From a virus: a stretch of DNA of 64,000 bases. The translations under genes were made by a program, and so were the position numbers. Under the pieces are notes generated by a model. That model was given only the letters and a program-made list of their open reading frames with translations. It made no database searches and was not told the origin of the DNA. Location of the stretch: the IMG/VR virus record IMGVR_UViG_3300037245_001167, positions 1 to 64,000 of that record; one strand, 5' to 3'. This document shows, one piece after another, positions 43,234 through 49,754 of this stretch. Within the stretch, counting starts at the first letter, position 1; each line of letters begins with the position of its first letter.

Positions 43234-43269
43234 GATAGGGGCGGCATAATAGTCGCCTCTATCCTTTTT
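43234..43269 (+). terminator. Intrinsic terminator after early block
   Basis: A 10-bp stem (GATAGGGGCG/CGCCTCTATC, one G-U) followed by CTTTTT. It ends the transcript from the promoter at 41624, or partly. Confidence 0.8.
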
Positions 43270-43311
43270 AACGCCTCAGACGGGGCGTGGGACTTGAAAA
43301 GATGGTATATT

Positions 43312-43524
43312 ATGAAAACAAAAAAGAAAAAACTCAAGGGTAGAAAACGCCGAGCATTTGACCTTGAAGCGTTTAACCAAGTGAAATTTCGTCAAGAGGT
43401 GATGTGGAAAGAAGCTAAGTTGCGGCAGGCATTCCCTGACCGACAGAAACGGAAAGAGTATATAGCTGCACTGATCAACGGGCTTGAGACTGAGCCTATT
43501 TTAGAGCAATGGCCGGACATATAG
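43312..43524 (+). CDS. Small basic protein
   Basis: A 70-residue protein: Lys/Arg-rich start (MKTKKKKLKGRKRRAFDLEA) then a helical part. ATG 43312 is chosen over an in-frame TTG at 43294. Possibly nucleic-acid-binding by charge. Preceded by 17 bases identical, in inverted orientation, to 62907-62923. Confidence 0.5.
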   Translation: MKTKKKKLKGRKRRAFDLEAFNQVKFRQEVMWKEAKLRQAFPDRQKRKEYIAALINGLETEPILEQWPDI

Positions 43525-43583
43525 TCGGGTGCAACCGAGATCGTCGCTCAGGCGGCGGCATAGAGAATCGAAAGGAGTTAGAA

Positions 43584-43751
43584 ATGAAACGAAGCCTGTC
43601 GTATTGGAAGGCCAGGAAGATTGACATCCGCAATTGTATTGCCGCTGCTGACAAGAGGTCGTCTTACTGGGCCGATTTATGGAATGCCTACCGCTTTGCC
43701 AGCCGCAAAGTCGAGCAGGTGGAACGAAAGATATTAATCAGACATATTTGA
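43584..43751 (+). CDS. Small hypothetical protein
   Basis: A 55-residue basic protein (SYWKARKIDIRNCIAAADK). ATG 43584 with AAAGGAG is much better than an upstream in-frame start. Unknown function. Confidence 0.55.
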   Translation: MKRSLSYWKARKIDIRNCIAAADKRSSYWADLWNAYRFASRKVEQVERKILIRHI

Positions 43752-43762
43752 AAGGAAGTAAA

Positions 43763-44002
43763 ATGATCGAACCATATATTCTGCCATGCATAGATTTCAG
43801 AAACCGGCTCATCGCCGAGATGAAACGGCAGGGCATCAGCATCCCAAAAATGAGCAGGCTGGTGGCCTGCAATCAGCAGACTCTATACAACTATTTTGCT
43901 GGTCGAACGTCGATTGGCTCCAATCTTCTGGCCGCAATCCTGAGCCAGCTCGGTGGGCAGTTATCGTTTGAAAACCGGACAAACAGAAGTAGTCCGAAAT
44001 AA
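43763..44002 (+). CDS. XRE-type helix-turn-helix regulator
   Basis: A 79-residue protein. ISIPKMSRLVACNQQTLYNY and SNLLAAILSQLG (about residues 25-65) are a Cro/C1-type helix-turn-helix. It should bind an operator; a tandem 13-bp repeat directly downstream (44067-44092) is a good candidate. The GAAAGGAAG ribosome site is strong. Confidence 0.8.
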   Translation: MIEPYILPCIDFRNRLIAEMKRQGISIPKMSRLVACNQQTLYNYFAGRTSIGSNLLAAILSQLGGQLSFENRTNRSSPK

Positions 44003-44027
44003 CTAAGTGTCCGATCAGATTTTTTTG

Positions 44028-44056
44028 TTGACAATTATTTCAAGATGTATTACTTT
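44028..44056 (+). promoter_or_regulatory. Probable promoter
   Basis: Perfect -35 TTGACA (44028-44033), 17-base spacer, weak -10 TACTTT (44051-44056). Start expected near 44063, just before the repeats at 44067. The poor -10 suggests need for activation or a weak promoter. Confidence 0.5.
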
Positions 44057-44066
44057 GTACTTTTCT

Positions 44067-44092
44067 TATGAGGTTTTAGTATGAGGTTTTAG
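44067..44092 (+). repeat. Tandem 13-bp operator-like repeat
   Basis: TATGAGGTTTTAG twice in a row (44067-44079, 44080-44092), overlapping the start of transcription from 44028. Direct repeats at this spot are typical repressor sites; the HTH protein encoded just upstream is the best partner. Confidence 0.65.
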
Positions 44093-44133
44093 GAAGACTT
44101 TGAAAACCTGAACTTTTTTGAAAGGGCAAAATT

Positions 44134-44175
44134 ATGGTTGTGCACAAATCATGCTTTGTTAAATTAATAAGATAG
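44134..44175 (+). CDS. Possible leader peptide
   Basis: A 13-codon ORF (MVVHKSCFVKLIR) with a good GAAAGGG ribosome site in a short transcript between the promoter at 44028 and the terminator at 44213. Could be a regulatory leader peptide. Confidence 0.35.
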   Translation: MVVHKSCFVKLIR

Positions 44176-44212
44176 TCAGCGCCGGGAGATCATCTTCCAA
44201 ATACAGCTTACT

Positions 44213-44249
44213 AAGCCGCCTCTGAGTTTTGGGGGCGGCTTTCTCTTTT
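44213..44249 (+). terminator. Intrinsic terminator
   Basis: AAGCCGCC (44213-44220) pairs with GGCGGCTT (44234-44241); the tract TTTCTCTTTT follows. Together with the promoter at 44028 it defines a transcript of about 190 bases that may act as an sRNA or be an attenuated leader. Confidence 0.85.
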
Positions 44250-44261
44250 GCTAAAAAACGG

Positions 44262-44280
44262 ACAAACGACATCGTGACAT
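44262..44280 (+). repeat. 19-bp direct repeat, copy 2
   Basis: Identical to 41501-41519. Copy 2 lies in noncoding DNA just after a terminator. Confidence 0.85.
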
Positions 44281-44375
44281 CCGCACGCTCAGATAAAAAA
44301 TAAGTTTTTCGTGTAATCTATCCCCTTGCCACACAAAGACTTACGAGGCGTTGCTCCAGAATTATTTCTTTGCTC

Positions 44376-44404
44376 TTGATTTTTCGCCAAATTTTGTTTA
44401 AGAT
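44376..44404 (+). promoter_or_regulatory. Probable promoter
   Basis: TTGATT (44376-44381), 17 bases, TAAGAT (44399-44404), the same -10 as the promoter at 39668. Start near 44411. It precedes the interleaved attenuator at 44443. Confidence 0.5.
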
Positions 44405-44440
44405 ATTTCCGTAAGTTAATACTCTTTTAGGATTAGCAGT

Positions 44441-44566
44441 ATGAGAAGTCGGCAATCCACAATTCGGAACGAAATTTACCAACAATATCCCGCCCTCAGC
44501 CCATCCGAAAGCCCGACTTCTCACTTGGTCTTTTACGAGGGCGGGTTTATTTTTAAGAAAGGATAA
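44441..44566 (+). CDS. Leader-type small ORF over the attenuator
   Basis: A 41-codon frame (begins MRSRQSTIRNEIYQQYP, ends FYEGGFIFKKG) that spans the whole attenuator and stops 5 bases before the next gene. The ribosome site is weak (TAGGATT). Translating it would disrupt the RNA stems, as in translation-coupled attenuators. Confidence 0.35.
   Translation: MRSRQSTIRNEIYQQYPALSPSESPTSHLVFYEGGFIFKKG
44443..44550 (+). promoter_or_regulatory. Interleaved attenuator / pseudoknot
   Basis: Arm A GAGAAGTCGG (44443-44452), arm B CCCGCCCTC (44489-44497), arm A' CCGACTTCTC (44513-44522), arm B' GAGGGCGGG (44537-44545) then TTTATTTTT. B-B' is a 9-bp terminator stem; A-A' is a 10-bp perfect stem that crosses it. 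The order A B A' B' allows a pseudoknot or a switch between the two. Confidence 0.65.
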
Positions 44567-44571
44567 GGATT

Positions 44572-44970
44572 ATGAGCCAATGGACACACGTAAATGGGGC
44601 TATAAGATATGATGCACTACGCATAGAAGGGATGCCTTTTAATACACTCGAAAGTTACAAAGAGCTTCTCGGCAATACGGCCTCTTTTGACGATGATGAA
44701 AAAGCGTGGGATAAATGTAATGTTCCATCTGGTTCTGAGGGGAGTATTCAATTTAATTTCTGGAAAAATCCTGATTTACATCATATAGCAGCTTTCGGCG
44801 TGCATATTTTTGGTGACTTACGAGATTTCGGCGACGATGAGCAAGTCGAGCGCATAAAAAAATGGTTCGAGAAGGTAACAACAGCAAAAAACGTCATAGT
44901 TCGTAGTGCTATTCTTGAAATAGCCGTAGAAGGAAGTGAGCCTATTATTTTACAGCATAAATCCGAGTAA
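44572..44970 (+). CDS. Hypothetical early protein
   Basis: A 132-residue acidic protein with a strong AAAGGATAAGG ribosome region. Controlled by the attenuator just upstream. WKNPDLHHIAAFGVHIFGD is a notable stretch. No family recognised. Confidence 0.65.
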   Translation: MSQWTHVNGAIRYDALRIEGMPFNTLESYKELLGNTASFDDDEKAWDKCNVPSGSEGSIQFNFWKNPDLHHIAAFGVHIFGDLRDFGDDEQVERIKKWFEKVTTAKNVIVRSAILEIAVEGSEPIILQHKSE

Positions 44971-44999
44971 CCCCCAGACCAACAATAAAGGGCTAAGAA

Positions 45000-45371
45000 A
45001 TGAAGAAATTGACCTTAAACCAAACATGGACATTATGCCTTAGAATGTGGAAGTGGATAGCTTCTGTATGGAAGAAAGGAGACTACGTTCCCGACCTCAA
45101 AAGAAAATGGCTCAATGAAATAGCAGACGAGAAATATCTTCTTTGGAATAACTGTTTTTTTTGCGAGCGAGCCGTGTCGCAACGTCCGAGCAGAGATGAT
45201 GCACATCCAGAAGATTATATTAAAGGTGATGGTTGCGAAGATTATTGCCCTGGCACAAAAATAGATAAGCATTTTGATTGTGATAGTAGAGAATATGGTT
45301 ATCGTGTAAATCCCCCCGCTTTCTACGCCGAACTCCTCCGCTTAAACCGTATCAGGAAGGGCAAGAAATGA
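45000..45371 (+). CDS. Cys-rich hypothetical phage protein
   Basis: A 123-residue protein. After an N-terminal Trp-rich helix, NNCFFCERAV and GDGCEDYCPGTK give two Cys pairs of a likely zinc site. Overlaps the next gene by ATGA. Confidence 0.65.
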   Translation: MKKLTLNQTWTLCLRMWKWIASVWKKGDYVPDLKRKWLNEIADEKYLLWNNCFFCERAVSQRPSRDDAHPEDYIKGDGCEDYCPGTKIDKHFDCDSREYGYRVNPPAFYAELLRLNRIRKGKK

Positions 45372-45598
45372 GCAACTTTATAGCTAAAATGCAAATACTG
45401 ATAAGAAAGAACAAAACTCTCCAAGCCACAAACGCCACCCTCATCAAGCAGAGGGATGATTTGAAGGAAGCGCTGGAAACAATAAAAAAAGGAGAAGGTG
45501 CGTTTTCACGAGATAAATTAACACACGCTGAAAATGTCATAAAATCAATACAAGAGATAGCCAAAGCCGCCCTCGCCCAATGCAAGGAGAAACCATGA
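45368..45598 (+). CDS. Coiled-coil protein
   Basis: A 76-residue coiled coil. Its second half (LKEALETIKKGEGAFSRDKL then TKAENVI-like) is clearly related to that of the gene at 49506 (LKEALREIEKAEGAYSQDDL), so this is a reused module in the window. Coupled on both sides by ATGA. Confidence 0.6.
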   Translation: MSNFIAKMQILIRKNKTLQATNATLIKQRDDLKEALETIKKGEGAFSRDKLTHAENVIKSIQEIAKAALAQCKEKP

Positions 45599-46002
45599 GT
45601 AGAGATATAAAGTATCGATTATGGCATATAGCAGACAAGAAATATTACATTGTATATTGCCTTCAATTCTCTGATGAATTTGACGAGCCTCTTAATTACG
45701 AAGCTGCGCAGATACGCCGTAACGACGAGTGGGAATGGATTGAGAAAGACACTTATATTCTTGAGCAATTTACCGGACGCAAAGACAAGAACGGAAATCC
45801 AATCTATGAAGGGGATGTGGTTAAAAAAGATGGAAAAATTTACGTTATCCGATATAGCCAGCATTGTTTTGATTTAGCGTGTAGCACTAATGATTGGCCA
45901 AAACGACAAGATGGATATAGTTATTATAGCACATCATGGGATGATATTGAGATAATAGGAAATATTCACGAGAGCAAGGAGTTGATTGATGGGAACGATT
46001 AG
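45595..46002 (+). CDS. YopX family protein
   Basis: A 135-residue protein. IKYRLWHIADKKYY at the start, LEQFTGRKDKNGNPIYEGDVV in the middle and EIIGNIHES at the end define the YopX family, small phage proteins of unknown role. ATG 45595 overlaps the upstream stop. Paralogous to the gene at 46333, with an HNH gene in between. Confidence 0.88.
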   Translation: MSRDIKYRLWHIADKKYYIVYCLQFSDEFDEPLNYEAAQIRRNDEWEWIEKDTYILEQFTGRKDKNGNPIYEGDVVKKDGKIYVIRYSQHCFDLACSTNDWPKRQDGYSYYSTSWDDIEIIGNIHESKELIDGND

Positions 46003-46336
46003 CCCTCAATGTAGAGCAGCCAGCATTAAAGCCCGTAAAGGTAAGCATTCCGGTAACTGGAAAGGTGGTCGGATAAAAGATAAGGTGGGGTATATTCTTT
46101 TATACAAACCCGAACACCCAAATGCGGTATCTGGCAGAACGCACGGATATGTTTACGAACACAGGTTTATTATGTCTGAATATTTGGGCAGACCGTTGAC
46201 AAGCAAAGAATTTGTTCACCACAAAAACGGAGTTAAAGACGATAACCGTTTGGAGAATCTTGAATTGCTTTTACACAATGTTCACCGGGGCAAGGTTGAA
46301 TGCCCTTATTGCCGGAAGGAGTTTACGATACGATGA
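45989..46336 (+). CDS. HNH endonuclease (homing type)
   Basis: A 115-residue nuclease. FVHHKNGVKDDNRLENLELL (HHN core at about residues 76-95) is the HNH motif; CPYCRKEF near the end adds a zinc pair. AAGGAG is placed ideally for ATG 45989. It overlaps both YopX genes by a few bases, so it was inserted without breaking either. Confidence 0.85.
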   Translation: MGTISPQCRAASIKARKGKHSGNWKGGRIKDKVGYILLYKPEHPNAVSGRTHGYVYEHRFIMSEYLGRPLTSKEFVHHKNGVKDDNRLENLELLLHNVHRGKVECPYCRKEFTIR

Positions 46337-46713
46337 TTAAGAAATTCAGAGTTTGGGATATTGAGCGAGAAGAGTACATCAAGAACACCGGCAATCCATA
46401 TATTTTCCCTTTTAATGGGATAACGGCAATGAAATGCGCTGGTAGCAGTTGTGGGAGTATTAACGGGGAAAAAGACTATTCAGAGTATTACATACTTGAG
46501 CAGTGGACAGGTTTGCTCGATAAGCAGGGCAAGGATATATACGAGGGGGATATGATTAAATTTTTATCTCCATTGCAAAGACAAGACTTGTCACCGGCGA
46601 CTGTTGAATGGAGCGATACAGGTGGATATTGGGTACTGAAAGGTAAATTACCATTACTTTTGCATCGTGCTATAAATCCTGAAATCATCGGAAACGTCCA
46701 CACAAAAGAATAG
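46333..46713 (+). CDS. YopX family protein, paralogue
   Basis: A 126-residue YopX relative: MIKKFRVWDIEREEYI, LEQWTGLLDKQGKDIYEGDMI and EIIGNVHTKE. ATG 46333 overlaps the HNH stop. Followed by 535 noncoding bases. Confidence 0.87.
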   Translation: MIKKFRVWDIEREEYIKNTGNPYIFPFNGITAMKCAGSSCGSINGEKDYSEYYILEQWTGLLDKQGKDIYEGDMIKFLSPLQRQDLSPATVEWSDTGGYWVLKGKLPLLLHRAINPEIIGNVHTKE

Positions 46714-46734
46714 CTCTATATAAAAGTAAATACG

Positions 46735-46824
46735 GAATTTTGGCGGCGGCAATGTGTAAGGACAAAATATACTATCGGTAGGGAAAGTCCTCGAAAGTCC
46801 ATCCGAGCATTGCCCGCCAAATTC
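46735..46824 (+). ncRNA. Structured RNA element A
   Basis: GAATTTTGGCGG...GCAATG (46735-46754) pairs with CATTGCCCGCCAAATTC (46808-46824) in a 17-bp stem with two small bulges, closing a 53-base region with an internal GGAC/GTCC stem. First of four such elements in a row. Confidence 0.6.
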
Positions 46825-46830
46825 ATAAAT

Positions 46831-46913
46831 GTCCGGTGGCAGGCCGTCGTAGGCGGTTGGCAAGATCAGAGTGAAGCTCGTTATGGCTCTGTTCGTCGGG
46901 AACCCCACCGGAC
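46831..46913 (+). ncRNA. Structured RNA element B
   Basis: Perfect 9-bp closing stem GTCCGGTGG/CCACCGGAC around a region with an inner CAGAG (46867-46871) and CTCTG (46887-46891) stem. Starts 7 bases after element A. Confidence 0.6.
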
Positions 46914-46922
46914 AGCACTTAT

Positions 46923-46995
46923 GCAGGGGGACACCCTCTTACATTCTCCAAACGGAAAGTACGGCTAAATACATCCGCTTCGTTCCCCTGCTTTT
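46923..46995 (+). ncRNA. Structured RNA element C, terminator-like end
   Basis: Perfect stem GCAGGGG (46923-46929)/CCCCTGC (46985-46991) followed by TTTT. With its 55-base interior it looks like an RNA that ends in its own closing stem. Confidence 0.55.
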
Positions 46996-47005
46996 ATAAG
47001 TTAAT

Positions 47006-47175
47006 AAGAAGAATGGATCAGACTCAGTGGGTGCGACCTTTATCCCGGAAGTGGAAAAGGTGCTACGTTCAAGACGAATCGAGGGAAAGGCTCTGAGGAT
47101 TATGACGTCTTACTCAGAGCAATCCAGTAAACATGCTCCAGAGTAAATAGACGAGCCTTACGAGCCATTCTTCTT
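47006..47175 (+). ncRNA. Structured RNA element D
   Basis: An 11-bp perfect closing stem (AAGAAGAATGG, 47006-47016; CCATTCTTCTT, 47165-47175) around about 150 bases with inner stems ACCTTT/AAAGGT (47036-47041, 47056-47061) and GCTCTGAG/CTCAGAGC (47090-47097, 47113-47120). The largest of the four and multibranched. Confidence 0.6.
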
Positions 47176-47184
47176 GAACATTAT

Positions 47185-47219
47185 CGGGGTGTTTTGGCAC
47201 GGATGCTACCCCCGTTTTT
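47185..47219 (+). terminator. Terminator after RNA array
   Basis: CGGGGT (47185-47190) with ACCCCCG (47208-47214, one bulge), then TTTTT. It ends the noncoding array 30 bases before the next gene. Confidence 0.75.
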
Positions 47220-47248
47220 ATGAAACGTATATTTGAAAGGTAAATGAA

Positions 47249-47488
47249 ATGCCAATGGATTTTCCAGATTTAGAGAGCTTGAAACAAGCGGCGGAAGTAC
47301 ATGGATTCAGAAAAGTCAGAGAAAATGAGCCAGAAGAAGCTTATCGCAATGCTTTGGCGAATCACGTTTCTTCAAGGGATTTTATTGAATCTGAGGAAAT
47401 AAGGAACAAGGTAGGGTGGGACAAATTTAGCAAAAAGCAGGACAGGGCAATGCTCGGGCGTAAAGGACTTAGATTTCCCCTTCCATAA
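47249..47488 (+). CDS. Small hypothetical protein
   Basis: A 79-residue charged helical protein (AEVHGFRKVRENEPEEAY). AAAGG ribosome site. No family recognised. Confidence 0.6.
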   Translation: MPMDFPDLESLKQAAEVHGFRKVRENEPEEAYRNALANHVSSRDFIESEEIRNKVGWDKFSKKQDRAMLGRKGLRFPLP

Positions 47489-47573
47489 CGAGAGCCAACG
47501 CCGGAAGGCGGTTGAAAAGTGAATATTGAAAGTTCCAATGAAGCCGAAGGATGGCTTTTATAGGAGAAAGAAA

Positions 47574-47750
47574 ATGAATGGTGCAGAATGTGGAAAATGC
47601 GGTCACATAACTTGTGTTTGTGACCAACGGAGAACGGAGAAAACTCAATGTGCTATAGAAGCCATCGAGGATGCAATCTTAAATCGGACGAAAGATGGAT
47701 TACCAATTGATATGGGATTGAATTGGGCGTTGGAATTATTGAAAAGTTAA
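47574..47750 (+). CDS. Small zinc-ribbon protein
   Basis: A 58-residue protein: CGKCGHITCVC (residues 6-16) then a helical segment. ATG 47574 with TAGGAG is preferred over in-frame starts upstream. Followed by the cloverleaf RNA. Confidence 0.6.
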   Translation: MNGAECGKCGHITCVCDQRRTEKTQCAIEAIEDAILNRTKDGLPIDMGLNWALELLKS

Positions 47751-47756
47751 ACACAA

Positions 47757-47919
47757 ACGTCTCACCGGGACGACACCCAGGGAATGTAGGGTGAATGATG
47801 GCTGGCTTTCCGCATGAACTTGTGCGAAAGGCCATGATGTAAGAATATAACACAAACAAGTTGATTAACGTAAGGTTTACCTTTATAGCACGATGCAGGA
47901 TGCCTGGTGAGGCGTTTTT
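47757..47919 (+). ncRNA. Four-way-junction leader RNA
   Basis: A 13-bp closing stem (47757-47769 with 47903-47915, two G-U) encloses three hairpins: CACCC/GGGTG (47774-47793), an 11-bp stem with one mismatch (47804-47814/47823-47833) and AAGGT/ACCTT (47872-47883). The closing stem runs straight into five T, and the AAGGAG of the next gene begins at 47920. This design (junction, terminal stem, U-tract, ribosome site) resembles a riboswitch or ncRNA gene with its own terminator. Confidence 0.6.
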
Positions 47920-47933
47920 AAGGAGCAATGAAA

Positions 47934-48785
47934 ATGGCTACATGCTTAGAATGCGAACATTATGAGAAGTACGAAGGAGATAGAAAGATAAATGGCAAAA
48001 GAGTAGTCATGTTCTGCCTGAAATATAAGAAAAGTTGCCCTAAAAGAGAAGGCTATAGTTATAGTACAAACCCCTGTAACGATGACTTCACCCCCAAGTC
48101 CAAGCCAACGTGCAAGGAGTGTGAGCATAACCCACCAGACTCATACTGTGGAGAATGTGAGGATTATGCTAAATTCACCCCCAAGAAGCCCGCCGAGGAA
48201 AAGAGTTGTAAGACTTGCAGGAAAAGGGAAGACCGAGATAATACATGCCCACCGATGGAAAAATGCAACTACGGCAATAATTACATGTGCTGGCAACCCA
48301 TCCCCAAGCCAAAGACTGACGACGAGGTTGGGAAAACTAAGATGTATGTATCAAGTCCAAGGAATTGCGGCAAAACTCATGCTTACGCAGAATATGTAGA
48401 GCATTTGAGAAAATCACCAGTAGCGTTTTATGATGAATTTTTAACCCCCAAACAAAAGGAGAACAAAATGAAGCTCACTAAAGTAATCTTTTACCCAATC
48501 AGAAGGTATGTGGCAACATGCGTGGTCATTGTAACTGCATGGATATGTATTTGGCTGAATCCGTTGGTGTTTTTTGTCGCCAAGATGGTTAAGCCGGAAT
48601 ACAGAAGAACAGTACGTGAACAACATTGGCTGGATGACATAATAACCCCGTGGAACTCCGGCGATTGGAAGCAGATAGCTGTCGTCTGGATTTGCGCAAT
48701 CGCCGCCGTCGCTGGTGTTATACTCGCACTCTATCTCTATAACCAATTCTGCAAAAAGCTCTGCAAAATGCTCGGAAGCGAATAA
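47934..48785 (+). CDS. Cys-rich protein with P-loop-like motif and membrane tail
   Basis: A 283-residue protein. The N-terminal 130 residues hold many Cys pairs (CLECEHYE, CKECEHNP, CGECEDYA, CKTCRKRE), probably zinc knuckles. SSPRNCGKTHAYAEYVEHL (about residue 142 on) resembles a Walker A loop. Two or more membrane spans follow in the last 90 residues. ATG 47934 is 8 bases after AAGGAG. A second start at 48468 may give the membrane part alone. No family recognised. Confidence 0.6.
   Translation: MATCLECEHYEKYEGDRKINGKRVVMFCLKYKKSCPKREGYSYSTNPCNDDFTPKSKPTCKECEHNPPDSYCGECEDYAKFTPKKPAEEKSCKTCRKREDRDNTCPPMEKCNYGNNYMCWQPIPKPKTDDEVGKTKMYVSSPRNCGKTHAYAEYVEHLRKSPVAFYDEFLTPKQKENKMKLTKVIFYPIRRYVATCVVIVTAWICIWLNPLVFFVAKMVKPEYRRTVREQHWLDDIITPWNSGDWKQIAVVWICAIAAVAGVILALYLYNQFCKKLCKMLGSE
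48468..48785 (+). CDS. Internal in-frame start, membrane protein
   Basis: AAGGAG at 48456-48461 lies 6 bases before an in-frame ATG inside the gene at 47934. The product of 105 residues would contain just the basic start (MKLTKVIFYPIRRYV) and membrane spans. The site is as strong as the window's best ribosome sites, so dual products are likely. Confidence 0.55.
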   Translation: MKLTKVIFYPIRRYVATCVVIVTAWICIWLNPLVFFVAKMVKPEYRRTVREQHWLDDIITPWNSGDWKQIAVVWICAIAAVAGVILALYLYNQFCKKLCKMLGSE

Positions 48786-48821
48786 GAAGTAACACTTTTA
48801 ATGGTGGTACGGAGAAAAGTA

Positions 48822-49052
48822 ATGGAATTCCAGTTAATGACAAATGCCTTAGCCTTTACTTATAAGGCATTGGAGGACAGGATGATCGACTACGAATGTA
48901 TGCTGTGCGGTTATATTTTTGAATCAGTAAGGCCGGTTAGCTGCCCGATATGCTCTGCTCCAAAGTCTGACGTAATCAGCTTCACCCAAGCAGAGCGTAA
49001 TCGAGAGATTAACAAGCACGATGAATTCCTTGAGGATGAGAAAAATGGATAG
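48822..49052 (+). CDS. Rubredoxin-like zinc-ribbon protein
   Basis: A 76-residue protein with YECMLCGYIFESVRPVSCPICSAPK, the two-knuckle pattern of rubredoxin-like metal sites (CxxCG...CPxCxAPK). ATG 48822 with GGAG upstream is preferred over 48801. It may bind Fe or Zn. Confidence 0.75.
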   Translation: MEFQLMTNALAFTYKALEDRMIDYECMLCGYIFESVRPVSCPICSAPKSDVISFTQAERNREINKHDEFLEDEKNG

Positions 49053-49500
49053 GCATAAATTAGAACAACTGAGAGACAAGGTTGGGGAACTTATTCGGCA
49101 CGGGTCTCCGAGCTGTATTCGTCAAGCCCAGAGTATTATGAACACAGAATTTGAGAATGTTCTATTTTTCGCATTGGAAAAGACTGAGCCTAAACCAAAA
49201 CCTCAACATACTATTGCAGACAATTATCCTGCCGGTGGTATTCCAGAACCATGTATGTTTTGTGAAGACTTCGAAGAACTCCAAGCCGAGAACGATAGAC
49301 TAAAAGAAGGCTATGAGCGTATTGAGAACTGGCGTAAGGCATATCCATTGGAGTCATTCCCAAAGCCGGACTTAAAAAAGGCTCGTGAAGTATTGAAAGC
49401 AGCGGGCATGACACTTGATGCGATTTCTGCCGATAACATGCGTCATGTATTAGAAGGCATAAAAGATATTGTTGCCGAAGCCTTGACAGGGAAAGGATAA
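49045..49500 (+). CDS. Coiled-coil hypothetical protein
   Basis: A 151-residue protein with CMFC followed by a coiled coil (EELQAENDRLKEGYERIEN) and a helical tail. ATG 49045 is coupled to the upstream gene. Contains a design shared with 45368 and 49506: Cys pair, coiled coil, short helical tail. Confidence 0.6.
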   Translation: MDRHKLEQLRDKVGELIRHGSPSCIRQAQSIMNTEFENVLFFALEKTEPKPKPQHTIADNYPAGGIPEPCMFCEDFEELQAENDRLKEGYERIENWRKAYPLESFPKPDLKKAREVLKAAGMTLDAISADNMRHVLEGIKDIVAEALTGKG

Positions 49501-49505
49501 AAGAA

Positions 49506-49754
49506 ATGGCCAGTAGTTGTAAAAAATGTGGCAAGGCAGAACATTATAATTTCGTATTGAACATTGGGATGTGCGATTCTTGTATTGAAAAAACTTTAGA
49601 CAAACTCCAAACCGAGAACGATAAGCTTAAAGAAGCACTAAGAGAAATAGAAAAAGCTGAGGGTGCATACAGTCAAGATGATTTGACCTTTGCACAAAAC
49701 ACTATTATGAATATGCAGAGCATAGCAACCGAAGCTCTGAAAGGGAACCAATGA
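49506..49754 (+). CDS. Zinc-ribbon plus coiled-coil protein
   Basis: An 82-residue protein: CKKCG...CDSC zinc pair, then a coiled coil whose end (LKEALREIEKAEGAYSQDDL) is homologous to the gene at 45368. Overlaps the exonuclease start by ATGA. Confidence 0.62.
   Translation: MASSCKKCGKAEHYNFVLNIGMCDSCIEKTLDKLQTENDKLKEALREIEKAEGAYSQDDLTFAQNTIMNMQSIATEALKGNQ

Noticed and set aside
46884-46997. 38-codon ORF beginning MALFVGNPTG inside RNA elements B and C
   Set aside because: No ribosome site, and it runs through both arms of strong stems; the noncoding reading fits better. Conservation in relatives could reverse this.
47014-47097. 27-codon ORF beginning MDQTQWVRPL inside RNA element D
   Set aside because: No proper ribosome site and confined to a highly folded region.
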